Source of the DNA: CAZWVA01 sp964636885
GTDB lineage: Bacteria > Desulfobacterota_D > UBA1144 > Nemesobacterales > CSP1-2
NCBI GenBank assembly: GCA_964636885.1
Contig: CAZWVA010000047.1
Coordinates: forward strand, 1-22,305
Direction of reading: 5' to 3'
Length of the DNA: 22,305 bases
Shown: one piece after another, positions 14,674 through 21,905 of the stretch
How positions within the stretch are numbered: the first letter of the stretch is position 1
How the letters are laid out: every line of letters starts with the position of its first letter
Program-made: the position numbers and the translations under genes
The notes under the pieces: generated by a model
Databases searched by the model: none
The model's input: only the letters and a program-made list of their open reading frames with translations
What the model was told of the DNA's origin: nothing

Positions 14674-15270
14674 CTATTCCTCTAGTTCCACGTTCCAGTA
14701 AGATACGTCAACAAAGCTTAGGAATGGCTCCCATTCCTTGTATCTCACGGTTTTTACGTAGATGTTGGATAAGGGATCCCAGTTTGGCTTTCTGGGTCTA
14801 TTTATAAGCCTCATCTTGGCCTCTTCAGGCGTTCTTCCGCCCTTCTTCCGGTTGCAGTCCACACAGCAACAAACGACGTTCTCCCAAACGCTCTTTCCAC
14901 CAATAGACCTCGGTATCACGTGATCTATGGTGAGCTCAGAGCGTGCGAATTTATTACCACAGTACTGGCATATCCCACCATCCCTTCTGAATATGTTTAT
15001 CCGATTGAACTTCGCCTCCTTCCTCGGCATCCTGTCGTATCTTATAAGCATTATCACCCGTGGGATTCTAATCACCCTACTTACGGTTCTAATCGCATCC
15101 TCTTCTTTAACGGACGAGATGTCCGCCCAAGACTCAAAATCAAAGGTCTTGTAATCCCCTCCGACGGCCTTTGCAACACCGCCGTAGAGCATTATAAAAG
15201 CCCTTTTTACGCTCGTTACCGTAACCGGAACGAAGTAACGATTAAGAACCAATACCGGCGATGTTAGCAT
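14674..15270 (-). CDS. HNH endonuclease family protein
   Basis: The 198-residue protein has a conserved N-terminal half found in many bacterial HNH orphans (SPVLVLNRYFVPVTVTSVKRAFIMLYGG; residues 4-31). The HNH domain follows: CQYCG (Cys101, Cys104), LTIDHVIPRSIGGKSVWENVV (Asp116, His117, Asn131) and CVDCNRKKGGRTPEEA (Cys136, Cys139, Asn140). The four cysteines probably hold a structural zinc, and His117 is the catalytic general base. It is not part of an obvious restriction, CRISPR or phage locus: tolB lies 84 bp downstream and a lipoprotein-maturation cluster is divergent. Its biological role is unknown. The ATG has no clear Shine-Dalgarno. Confidence 0.9.
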   Translation of the reverse strand: MLTSPVLVLNRYFVPVTVTSVKRAFIMLYGGVAKAVGGDYKTFDFESWADISSVKEEDAIRTVSRVIRIPRVIMLIRYDRMPRKEAKFNRINIFRRDGGICQYCGNKFARSELTIDHVIPRSIGGKSVWENVVCCCVDCNRKKGGRTPEEAKMRLINRPRKPNWDPLSNIYVKTVRYKEWEPFLSFVDVSYWNVELEE

Positions 15271-15281
15271 ATTAAATAAAG

Positions 15282-15310
15282 AATCTACCCATTTTTAGTG
15301 AACGCTTCAA
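15282..15310 (-). promoter_or_regulatory. Weak candidate promoter of the HNH gene (TTGAAG-17-TAGATT)
   Basis: On the minus strand TTGAAG (15310-15305) and TAGATT (15287-15282) are separated by 17 bp and lie 11 bp before the HNH gene's ATG, which lacks a Shine-Dalgarno. Both hexamers match consensus at only 4 of 6 positions. Confidence 0.3.
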
Positions 15311-15394
15311 GTTGTGATAAAATCGTAGATACCTTTATCTATGCACAACATCCAGTTAAATTACTATACTCGAATGACAGGAAGAGAGATGGTT

Positions 15395-15571
15395 ATGGAT
15401 AGCCTCTTTTTAATGTTTCTTTTCCAGGTGGTTCTCTGCATTATCCTCTTTTCCATGATCTACAGACTCATAAAGAAGGGGAGCGAGATTAGAAAGGAAA
15501 TCGATCTCTTAAGAAACACGAGGGGAAAAGAAGGAGAGAAAGCTAAATGTACCCGGAGCTCTTTAGAATAG
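15395..15571 (+). CDS. Small single-pass membrane protein upstream of lgt
   Basis: This is a 58-residue protein with one hydrophobic segment, LFLMFLFQVVLCIILFSMIY (about residues 4-23), followed by a strongly charged tail rich in Lys, Arg and Glu that should be cytoplasmic and partly helical. The frame is open from an ATG at 15341. The ATG at 15395 is preferred because AGGAAGAGAG lies 6 nt upstream of it; 15389 is a further option. It overlaps the start of lgt by 25 bp in another frame, so the two are probably translationally coupled. I do not recognise a family. The TM-plus-charged-helix layout resembles small membrane chaperone or accessory peptides, but no function can be assigned. Confidence 0.6.
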   Translation: MDSLFLMFLFQVVLCIILFSMIYRLIKKGSEIRKEIDLLRNTRGKEGEKAKCTRSSLE

Positions 15572-16335
15572 GCGATTTCGTAATTTCGTCATTTGGTGTT
15601 ATGGTGGCAATCGCTTTTCTTGTCGCATACTGGGTTTCATCGCTCGAATTTAAAAGGAGGGGACTCGATGAAAGACTCCTCGGTGATGTATTCGTTGCGG
15701 CAATGGTTGGGGGTATAGGAGGGGCAAAGATCCTCTATTTACTCGAGAACGTCCCCCTATCGGAGATCGTGAGAGATCCGGTCCACCACATCCTTTCCCG
15801 TGGTGGTCTTACGTTTTACGGTGGATTCTTTTTGGCTTTATTACTCGTAGGAATCGTCTCACATAGAAACAGGATTAGCTTTTGGACCGTAATGGATGCA
15901 CTGGCTCCAGCGATTGCTCTTGGGCACTCAATAGGACGGATAGGCTGCTTTCTCGTGGGAGATGATTATGGGATTCCATCGGATCTCCCGTGGGCAATGG
16001 CCTTCCCGAAGGGGCTTCCTCCAACAACCGAGAGGGTTCATCCGACCCAGATTTATGAGACCATCCTTTTGGGTGTCCTATTCGTCTTTCTCTGGAGCAT
16101 CCGAAAGAGAAATACGCCAAGGGGATGGTTGTTCTCCTTATTCCTGATACTTGCCGGATTAGAAAGGTTCCTTATAGAGTTCATAAGGGCAACAACACCA
16201 AGCCCTATACCCCATCTCTCCCTCGCTCAGCTTATGGCTCTTGGAGTGATGATCGTGGGAATCGTAAAACTCATCCAGATTCGCACCTTAAGAACCGACA
16301 CAGAAGAGATAACGGGTAAGAGAAAGCCAAGATAA
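15547..16335 (+). CDS. lgt: Prolipoprotein diacylglyceryl transferase
   Basis: Lgt transfers diacylglycerol from phosphatidylglycerol to the lipobox cysteine of prolipoproteins, the first step of lipoprotein maturation in the inner membrane. The 262-residue protein has about seven transmembrane helices and the Lgt signature region GHSIGRIGCFLVGDDYG (residues 126-142), HPTQIYE (165-171) and the C-terminal ERFLIEFIR. Two positions differ from E. coli: the signature usually written GRxGNFxNGE reads GRIGCFLVGDD, and the conserved HGG (His103 region) reads YGG at residue 91. Such changes also occur in deep-branching Lgt. The ATG lies inside the end of the preceding small gene. Lnt, the last enzyme of the pathway, follows 193 bp later. 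Confidence 0.95.
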   Translation: MYPELFRIGDFVISSFGVMVAIAFLVAYWVSSLEFKRRGLDERLLGDVFVAAMVGGIGGAKILYLLENVPLSEIVRDPVHHILSRGGLTFYGGFFLALLLVGIVSHRNRISFWTVMDALAPAIALGHSIGRIGCFLVGDDYGIPSDLPWAMAFPKGLPPTTERVHPTQIYETILLGVLFVFLWSIRKRNTPRGWLFSLFLILAGLERFLIEFIRATTPSPIPHLSLAQLMALGVMIVGIVKLIQIRTLRTDTEEITGKRKPR

Positions 16336-16338
16336 ACC

Positions 16339-16530
16339 CTAAACGTAAAGGCGGTTAGAGTCAGTACACTTAATCCCACTTACTCTCCCCACCCAATCCC
16401 AATACCGAGGAGGGAGAATCTCCAATAGATTCCACAACGAATGGATACCTTCCCAAATGGGTTCTATGACCCTAACCCCAACTGTAAAACGCACATAGCC
16501 AATCTCAGGTATCTTTATTTCAGACAACAT
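16339..16530 (-). CDS. Questionable small ORF between lgt and lnt, opposite strand
   Basis: An ORF of 63 codons on the minus strand starts at 16530 and stops 4 bp short of the lgt stop, filling almost exactly the gap between lgt and lnt. The predicted product begins MLSEIKIPEIGYVRF, contains four Trp (including RYWDWVG) and has no signal peptide or membrane segment. I recognise no family. There is no convincing Shine-Dalgarno, and antisense placement inside a co-directional pair argues against a gene. It is listed only because the gap is otherwise unexplained. The plus strand of this gap contains a small GAATCT-CCAAT-AGATTC hairpin (16416-16432) without a T-run. Confidence 0.2.
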   Translation of the reverse strand: MLSEIKIPEIGYVRFTVGVRVIEPIWEGIHSLWNLLEILPPRYWDWVGRVSGIKCTDSNRLYV

Positions 16531-18097
16531 GATAAAAAAACATGACCTCATTCTATCCGTCATCTCGGGTGCTCTCTACCCGGCTGCATTTATGGTTCCG
16601 CAGGCTGGAGTCCTTTCATGGTTTCTCCTCGTCCCTTTCTTTATATCTATTGAGAAGAAATCCCCCTGGAGTGCCCTTCGGCTCGGAACCCTAATGGGAA
16701 CCATCGCAAACACCATAGGAACATACTGGATCATAGGAACCCTCTCCAGGTTCGGCGGGTTTCCACTTGCGGTAAGTGCCCTCTTTCACCTCGTACTGAG
16801 TACCTATTCAGGCCTTTCAATCGGCCTATTCGCCTATGTAACGACCAGACTACACCTGTTTGAAAAAGGTGGGCTAATCTCAGCCCTTGTAATTGCCGCC
16901 GTTTGGACATCAGTTGAGTTTCTCTTCCCCTATCTCTTCCCCTATGGAATCACAAACTCACAGGCAAGCTACACCCCTCTTATACAGATATTCGACCTAT
17001 TCGGAATGTACTCCCTTAGCTTCTTGATCGTACTTGTAAATGTGACCCTAGTGAGGCTCTTAAAGAGATTCCTTGAAAACACCCGAACACCCTCATTAGA
17101 GATCGCGGCATCACTTATACTCCTTACCCTGGTAATCGTCTATGGCCTCCTAAAGGTGGATGTCGAAAATAAGAAGATAGTAGAGGCCCCGAAGATCAAG
17201 GTCGGAATCGTTCAGGCCAATTTTGACTTCTTTGAGAAGAACGAGAATAACGAGGATGAGATCTCTAAGAGGCATATATCCATGTCAGGGGCACTCGGTT
17301 CACCGGACCTAATAGTATGGCCCGAAACAGCCATTCAAGCCTGGATCCCTACATCATCAGACCTCCTTGCCGACAACGGCAAAACGGTCATCCCCCACAT
17401 AGAAGGCTCCTATTTTCTCGTAGGAGGACTATCATACAGCATAAGAAAGAGCGGCACCGATGGGAGTATATCCGATGCGGATATAGAAAAATTCAATACC
17501 GCCTTTCTTACGGACTCCGGGGGAAGGATCCTTGGGAGGTACCATAAGATCAAACTCCTCCTTTTTGGCGAGTACCTGCCGTTTACAAGATACATACCGG
17601 CGCTAAAGAAACTAAGCCCAGCTTCTGGGGATTTCACCCCTGGAAACAAACTCGATCTCTTTGAGATAAGGGAAAAGGGTCTAAGGATAGCACCACTTAT
17701 CTGCTACGAGGATATAATCCCATCTTTTAGTAGGAGGTTCGTGAAGGAGGGAGCAAACCTCATCGTAAACATCACAAACGACGCATGGTTCGGGAGAACC
17801 ACTGCCCCCTATCAGCACCTTCTCCTTTCCATACCCAGGGCGGTCGAGACAAGGCGATACCTAGTAAGAGCAACCAATACTGGGGTAAGCGCTATAATCG
17901 ACCCGGTTGGAAGGGTGGTTGCAAAGACGGAGATATTTAAACCGGTAACCCTTGAGGGAGAAATAGGGATAATGAATGGAGAAAAAACGCTCTATACGAA
18001 AACCGGGGACGTCTTTTCGTGGGGATGCCTCGCTTTTTGGCTAGGCTTCGGAGTCGTGACGAGGTATCTAGTCTCTAAACCAAAAATACAGAAATAA
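16529..18097 (+). CDS. lnt: Apolipoprotein N-acyltransferase
   Basis: Lnt adds the third acyl chain to the N-terminus of lipoproteins in the inner membrane, completing the mature form needed for Lol-dependent sorting in diderms. The 522-residue protein has an N-terminal set of about seven to eight transmembrane helices (residues 5-210), a periplasmic nitrilase-type domain (about 222-480) and a final helix. The catalytic triad is Glu266 (VWPETAIQAW), Lys342 (KIKLLLFGEYLP) and Cys392 (LICYEDI), equivalent to E. coli Glu267, Lys335 and Cys387. There is no Shine-Dalgarno close to the ATG. It pairs with lgt upstream and converges on hisC, with 10 bp between their stops. Confidence 0.96.
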   Translation: MIKKHDLILSVISGALYPAAFMVPQAGVLSWFLLVPFFISIEKKSPWSALRLGTLMGTIANTIGTYWIIGTLSRFGGFPLAVSALFHLVLSTYSGLSIGLFAYVTTRLHLFEKGGLISALVIAAVWTSVEFLFPYLFPYGITNSQASYTPLIQIFDLFGMYSLSFLIVLVNVTLVRLLKRFLENTRTPSLEIAASLILLTLVIVYGLLKVDVENKKIVEAPKIKVGIVQANFDFFEKNENNEDEISKRHISMSGALGSPDLIVWPETAIQAWIPTSSDLLADNGKTVIPHIEGSYFLVGGLSYSIRKSGTDGSISDADIEKFNTAFLTDSGGRILGRYHKIKLLLFGEYLPFTRYIPALKKLSPASGDFTPGNKLDLFEIREKGLRIAPLICYEDIIPSFSRRFVKEGANLIVNITNDAWFGRTTAPYQHLLLSIPRAVETRRYLVRATNTGVSAIIDPVGRVVAKTEIFKPVTLEGEIGIMNGEKTLYTKTGDVFSWGCLAFWLGFGVVTRYLVSKPKIQK

Positions 18098-18107
18098 GGA
18101 GCATGAA

Positions 18108-19484
18108 TCAGAGTCTTTGATAACCAGAAAGGGTCTCAACCAGGGCATTAAGAAAACCGTCATTCTCATCCGGGGTTCCTATAGTTACACGCAGGCAATT
18201 CTCCAACCTTCCGGGGGAATTGAGGTTCCTTACTAGCACACCCCTCTCTACAAGCCCCTTAAAAACACCGTCCGCATCCCTTACCCTAAAGAGGATGAAG
18301 TTCGCATCACTTGGAAAAACCTCGACCCCGTTTATAAGCCTTAGCCTTCCAGATACCCTTTCCCTTTCCCTTATTATCAACTGGATATTCTCCTTTACAA
18401 ACGCCGCATTCTCCAACACCACCTCGGCCACACGCTGACTGAGGGAGTTTATGTTATAGGGGAGCCTCACCTTGTTTATCTCACTCACGAGTTCCCTTCT
18501 TCCAAAGAGGATCCCTATTCTTATACCCGCAAACCCGACCTTCGACATCGTTCTAAGGATGAGAAGGTTCTCGTATTCTTTAATAAGCGGAAGAAAGGTC
18601 TTTCCCGAAAAATCGGAATAGGCCTCGTCTATGATTACGACTCCGGTTGAGTGCTTCAGAATCTCGAGTATCCTGTCGTCGGAAAACCTGTTTCCAGTTG
18701 GGTTGTTTGGGGAGGCGAGAAATACGAGGTCCGGATTCTTGCTCTTTATCTCCCTTACCGTCCTTTTAACGTCGATGTCAAACCACTCATCAAGCCCAAC
18801 CTGAATGGATTCGAGTCCAAGAGAAACGCACGTTATCTCGTACATCGAGAAGGTCGGCACCGGATAAAGCACCCTCCCAGTGCCGCCTGAGAGCGTCTTC
18901 ATAACCATCTCTATAAGCTCGTCGGAGCCGTTTCCCACCAGTATACCGTCTAAAGGAAACCCGGTCATCTGGGAGATCTTTCCTCTTAGGCCACTAACCT
19001 CAGGGTCCGGATACCTGTTAATGTGAATCCCTTTTATCTCCTGTACGATCCTTTCCAAGACCTCTTCTGGAAGTGTGAATGGGCTTTCGTTTCCGTCGAG
19101 TTTGATCCGACATTCAAAATGGGGAACCGAGTAAGGGGAAAGGTCCCTTATTCCCTCTCTTACCCTTGTCACACCATCATATCGGTTCTTTCCCCTGTTT
19201 CTCAATGGCGCCCTTCTAGCCCCCTTTATCTCTTCCTCGACTTCCCTTATACACTCACTGCATATCTCGGCCCTTTCACCCCGGAAAACCGTTCTTTCTC
19301 CACCGTGCTCCCTTTTGCAAAAAGAGCATTTTCCCTTTCCCTCGAACACCTCACCCATACTGAACTCGTCTAGAATCTCCTTTATGAGGTTAAGGCAATC
19401 CGCACAGATAGAGGATCCCCCCTTTCGAGCAATCGCTTTGGCCTCTTTTGATGAGATATGGCAGAAAGAGCATCTCAGTTCCAA
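18108..19484 (-). CDS. hisC: Histidinol-phosphate aminotransferase with two N-terminal ClpX-type zinc fingers
   Basis: Residues from about 105 to 458 form a complete PLP fold-type I aminotransferase of the HisC family, which converts imidazole-acetol phosphate to histidinol phosphate. It begins VTRVREGIRDLSPY and has LDGNESP, INRYPDP, VGNGSDE (183-189), ASPNNPTG (257-264), DEAYSDF (286-292) and PLP-binding Lys315 in TMSKVGFAGIRIG. In front of it, in the same uninterrupted frame, lie two ClpX-like C4 fingers: Cys5, 8, 27, 30 and Cys53, 56, 75, 78. Each has exactly the C-x2-C-x18-C-x2-C spacing of the ClpX zinc-binding domain. The start is TTG with AGGGG 7 nt before it; an in-frame TAG further upstream rules out a longer form. 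A GTG at codon 105 (19172) could initiate a finger-less HisC. It lies 59 bp downstream of hisD. Confidence 0.93.
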   Translation of the reverse strand: MELRCSFCHISSKEAKAIARKGGSSICADCLNLIKEILDEFSMGEVFEGKGKCSFCKREHGGERTVFRGERAEICSECIREVEEEIKGARRAPLRNRGKNRYDGVTRVREGIRDLSPYSVPHFECRIKLDGNESPFTLPEEVLERIVQEIKGIHINRYPDPEVSGLRGKISQMTGFPLDGILVGNGSDELIEMVMKTLSGGTGRVLYPVPTFSMYEITCVSLGLESIQVGLDEWFDIDVKRTVREIKSKNPDLVFLASPNNPTGNRFSDDRILEILKHSTGVVIIDEAYSDFSGKTFLPLIKEYENLLILRTMSKVGFAGIRIGILFGRRELVSEINKVRLPYNINSLSQRVAEVVLENAAFVKENIQLIIRERERVSGRLRLINGVEVFPSDANFILFRVRDADGVFKGLVERGVLVRNLNSPGRLENCLRVTIGTPDENDGFLNALVETLSGYQRL

Positions 19485-19543
19485 AGTAGTACCCCTACAT
19501 AGCCAAAGATCCTACATACCTCTCTGGCCTAAAACCATCTAAA

Positions 19544-20833
19544 TCATCCATCGAATCTAGCCTTAACCGACAGGGCGTGGGCCTCTAGTCCCTCGCTATA
19601 AGCAAGCCTTATGACCGAATCTCCCAGTTCCTTAAATCCACCCTCGGAAACCGAAATCACACTCGGCATCCTGAGAAAATCGTAGACGCTAAGGGGTGAG
19701 GAGAACCTAGCGGCTCCACCTGTGGGAAGCACGTGACTCGGACCCGCAATGTAGTCCCCAAACGCCTCAGTGGACATGGAACCCAGGAAGATCGCCCCTG
19801 CGTGTTTTACCATGGGAAGAACCTCCTTCGGGTTTCTAATGCAGAGTTCAAGGTGCTCAGGGGCAACCCTATTCGCGACAAAAACGGCATCCTCAACCGT
19901 GTCCACAACAAAGATCCTCCCATGATTTTTAATGGCCTCTCTCGCGATCCCCCTTCTCCCAAGCGTCTTTAACCTCTTCGAGACCTCACGCTTTACACTT
20001 TTAGCAAACTCAATCGAGGTCGTAACGAGAAGGGGAACGGCCATCTCATCGTGCTCGGCCTGGGCCAAGAGATCCGCCGCTATCCATCCGGCGGGTGATG
20101 TTCCATCTGCGATTATTAAAACCTCGCTCGGCCCTGCGATCATATCTATATCCACGGTACCAAAGACGAGTCTCTTTGCAATGGTCACATAGACGTTTCC
20201 GGGTCCAACTATCTTATCTACCTTTGGAACCGATTCCGTTCCGTATGCAAGGGCGGCGATCGCCTGGGCACCCCCCACCTTATAGATCACATCCACACCG
20301 GCCATCGAGGCGGCAACGAGAACCACGGGATTTATCTCCCCACGGGGACAGGGTGTAACCAAAACCACCTCTTCCACCCCTGCCACCTTTGCGGGAATCA
20401 CGGTCATAAGAACCGTAGATGGATAGGAGGCCTTCCCACCGGGAACGTATACACCCACCCTTTCAATCGGCCTTATTAGCCATCCGAGTTCGTTTCCCAG
20501 GGGATCCGTAAACGTCTTTTCCCTGGGAAGCTTTCTTTCGTGATAATAGCGGATCCTACGAGCGGCAATGGAGAGAGAGGACTTTATCTCCTCCGAGACC
20601 CGCAATCCCGCCTCTTCTATCTCCTCATCCGAAACCCTAACCGTTTTTCGGGAAAGCCCTATCCCATCAAATTCCCTCGTGAATCTAAAGAGGGCCGAAT
20701 CCCCCCTTTTTCTTACGGCTTCTACTATCCTTCTAACCGAAGACTCGACACCGGGATCTGAGGGAACCGTATCCCTTCTAAGTTCCCTTAGCCTCCTTTC
20801 CAGATTGCCCTTCTTAAGACGGATTATCCTCAA
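19544..20833 (-). CDS. hisD: Histidinol dehydrogenase
   Basis: HisD performs the last two oxidations of histidine synthesis, histidinol to histidine, using NAD and zinc. The 429-residue protein keeps every known active-site residue at E. coli-like numbers: zinc ligands Gln258, His261, Asp360 and His419, and catalytic Glu326 and His327 (APEHLEL). Signature blocks are VYVPGGKASYPSTVLM, IDMIAGPSEVLIIAD and GPSHVLPTGGAARF. The start is a TTG, which gives the canonical N-terminus (residues MRIIRLKK). A good promoter sits just upstream and no Shine-Dalgarno is possible in the few bases left. hisC follows on the same strand, so the two probably form a small histidine operon detached from the other his genes. 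Confidence 0.96.
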   Translation of the reverse strand: MRIIRLKKGNLERRLRELRRDTVPSDPGVESSVRRIVEAVRKRGDSALFRFTREFDGIGLSRKTVRVSDEEIEEAGLRVSEEIKSSLSIAARRIRYYHERKLPREKTFTDPLGNELGWLIRPIERVGVYVPGGKASYPSTVLMTVIPAKVAGVEEVVLVTPCPRGEINPVVLVAASMAGVDVIYKVGGAQAIAALAYGTESVPKVDKIVGPGNVYVTIAKRLVFGTVDIDMIAGPSEVLIIADGTSPAGWIAADLLAQAEHDEMAVPLLVTTSIEFAKSVKREVSKRLKTLGRRGIAREAIKNHGRIFVVDTVEDAVFVANRVAPEHLELCIRNPKEVLPMVKHAGAIFLGSMSTEAFGDYIAGPSHVLPTGGAARFSSPLSVYDFLRMPSVISVSEGGFKELGDSVIRLAYSEGLEAHALSVKARFDG

Positions 20834-20844
20834 GACGAAAGAGG

Positions 20845-20872
20845 ATTATACACAGGGAAGAAAAAGAATCAA
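20845..20872 (-). promoter_or_regulatory. hisD promoter (TTGATT-16-TATAAT)
   Basis: On the minus strand TTGATT (20872-20867) and a perfect TATAAT (20850-20845) are separated by 16 bp. The hisD TTG start begins 11 bp after the -10, so the predicted leader is only about 3-7 nt and cannot contain a Shine-Dalgarno. No leader-peptide or his-attenuator structure can fit between this promoter and hisD. Confidence 0.7.
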
Positions 20873-20903
20873 AAAGAGCCCCCTTCCCCGTTCATAATTC
20901 GGA

Positions 20904-21905
20904 TCAGTTCTTCGTTAACGCCCCCTCCTTTTTACCTCCCTCATGTCCCGATTCCACGTGTGAAGGGCTTGTAAGAGGGCCCATCCCCTTCACCTTAAGC
21001 GGCCTCAAAACGGATGCTACAATGGAAACCAAAAGAACCCCCGCAATCACGCCTAGAGCGACCTCAACGGGTACCTTATAGACGTTCGACAATATCATCT
21101 TTGCACCCACAAAGACGAGTATGACACAAAGCCCATAGCGGAGGTAATGGAATAGTTGCATGACCCCGGCAAGGGCAAAATAGATAGAGCGCAGTCCCAA
21201 TATGGCAAACACATTGGATGTGTACGCGATAAAAGGGTCAGTCGTAATTGCTAGGATGGCTGGGATCGAATCCAAAGCAAACATAACATCGGTCGTCTCA
21301 ACAACCAGAAGCACGATAAAAAGCGGAGTTGCGAGGTATCTTTTGTCTATCTTCACGAAAAAATCACCGTTTCGGTAATCCCTCGTAACAGGCATGAATC
21401 GCCGAAAGAGCTTAAGCACGGGGTTTTTTTCTGGATGAATCTCCTTATCTCCCTGAAGGGCCAGCTTGACGCCGCTTAGGATCAGGAATCCCCCAAAGAC
21501 GTAGATGATCCAGTGGAACTTTTGGATAAGGGTTATACCCGCTATAATGAAAACGACCCTCATTATGACGGCACCCAGGATACCCCAAAAGAGGACCTTG
21601 TGCTGGTACTTGGCCGGCACGCGAAAGTAGGAAAATATAAGCAAAAAGACAAACAGGTTATCCACGCTGAGCGATTGCTCTATTAGATAGCCGGTTAAAA
21701 ACTGGAGGGCTGCATGAGGGCCCTTTACAAAGTAAACGCCGAGATTAAAGAGGAGGGCGAGACTAACCCAAATACCGCTCCATATGAGTGCCTCCTTGAT
21801 CTTAATGGCATGAGATCTACGATGAAAAACACCTAGGTCAAGAACGAGCATAGCAACCACAAAGGCGTTAAAACCAATCCAAAATAACGTTTGGCTTGAC
21901 ATCAT
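20904..21905 (-). CDS. TerC/Alx-family integral membrane protein
   Basis: TerC-family proteins are polytopic inner-membrane proteins linked to manganese export (E. coli Alx, Bacillus MeeF/MeeY) or tellurite resistance. The 333-residue product has about eight to nine membrane helices and the family's two acidic motifs: EQSLSVDNLFVFLLIFSYF (residues 76-94) and VVETTDVMFALDSIPAILAIT, whose Glu and Asp residues within the membrane probably coordinate metal. A Gly/Glu/Lys-rich hydrophilic tail follows the last helix. AAAGGAG precedes the double ATG; either the first (21905) or second (21902) may be used. No tellurite-resistance ter genes are nearby, so a manganese-related role is the more likely inference. 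It could be co-regulated with metal status. Confidence 0.9.
   Translation of the reverse strand: MMSSQTLFWIGFNAFVVAMLVLDLGVFHRRSHAIKIKEALIWSGIWVSLALLFNLGVYFVKGPHAALQFLTGYLIEQSLSVDNLFVFLLIFSYFRVPAKYQHKVLFWGILGAVIMRVVFIIAGITLIQKFHWIIYVFGGFLILSGVKLALQGDKEIHPEKNPVLKLFRRFMPVTRDYRNGDFFVKIDKRYLATPLFIVLLVVETTDVMFALDSIPAILAITTDPFIAYTSNVFAILGLRSIYFALAGVMQLFHYLRYGLCVILVFVGAKMILSNVYKVPVEVALGVIAGVLLVSIVASVLRPLKVKGMGPLTSPSHVESGHEGGKKEGALTKN

Noticed and set aside
20886..20903. Terminator downstream of the terC-type gene (G-rich then TTTTT)
   Set aside because: The G-run before the T-run has no complementary C-run, so no stem can form; the T-rich stretch belongs to the hisD promoter region.
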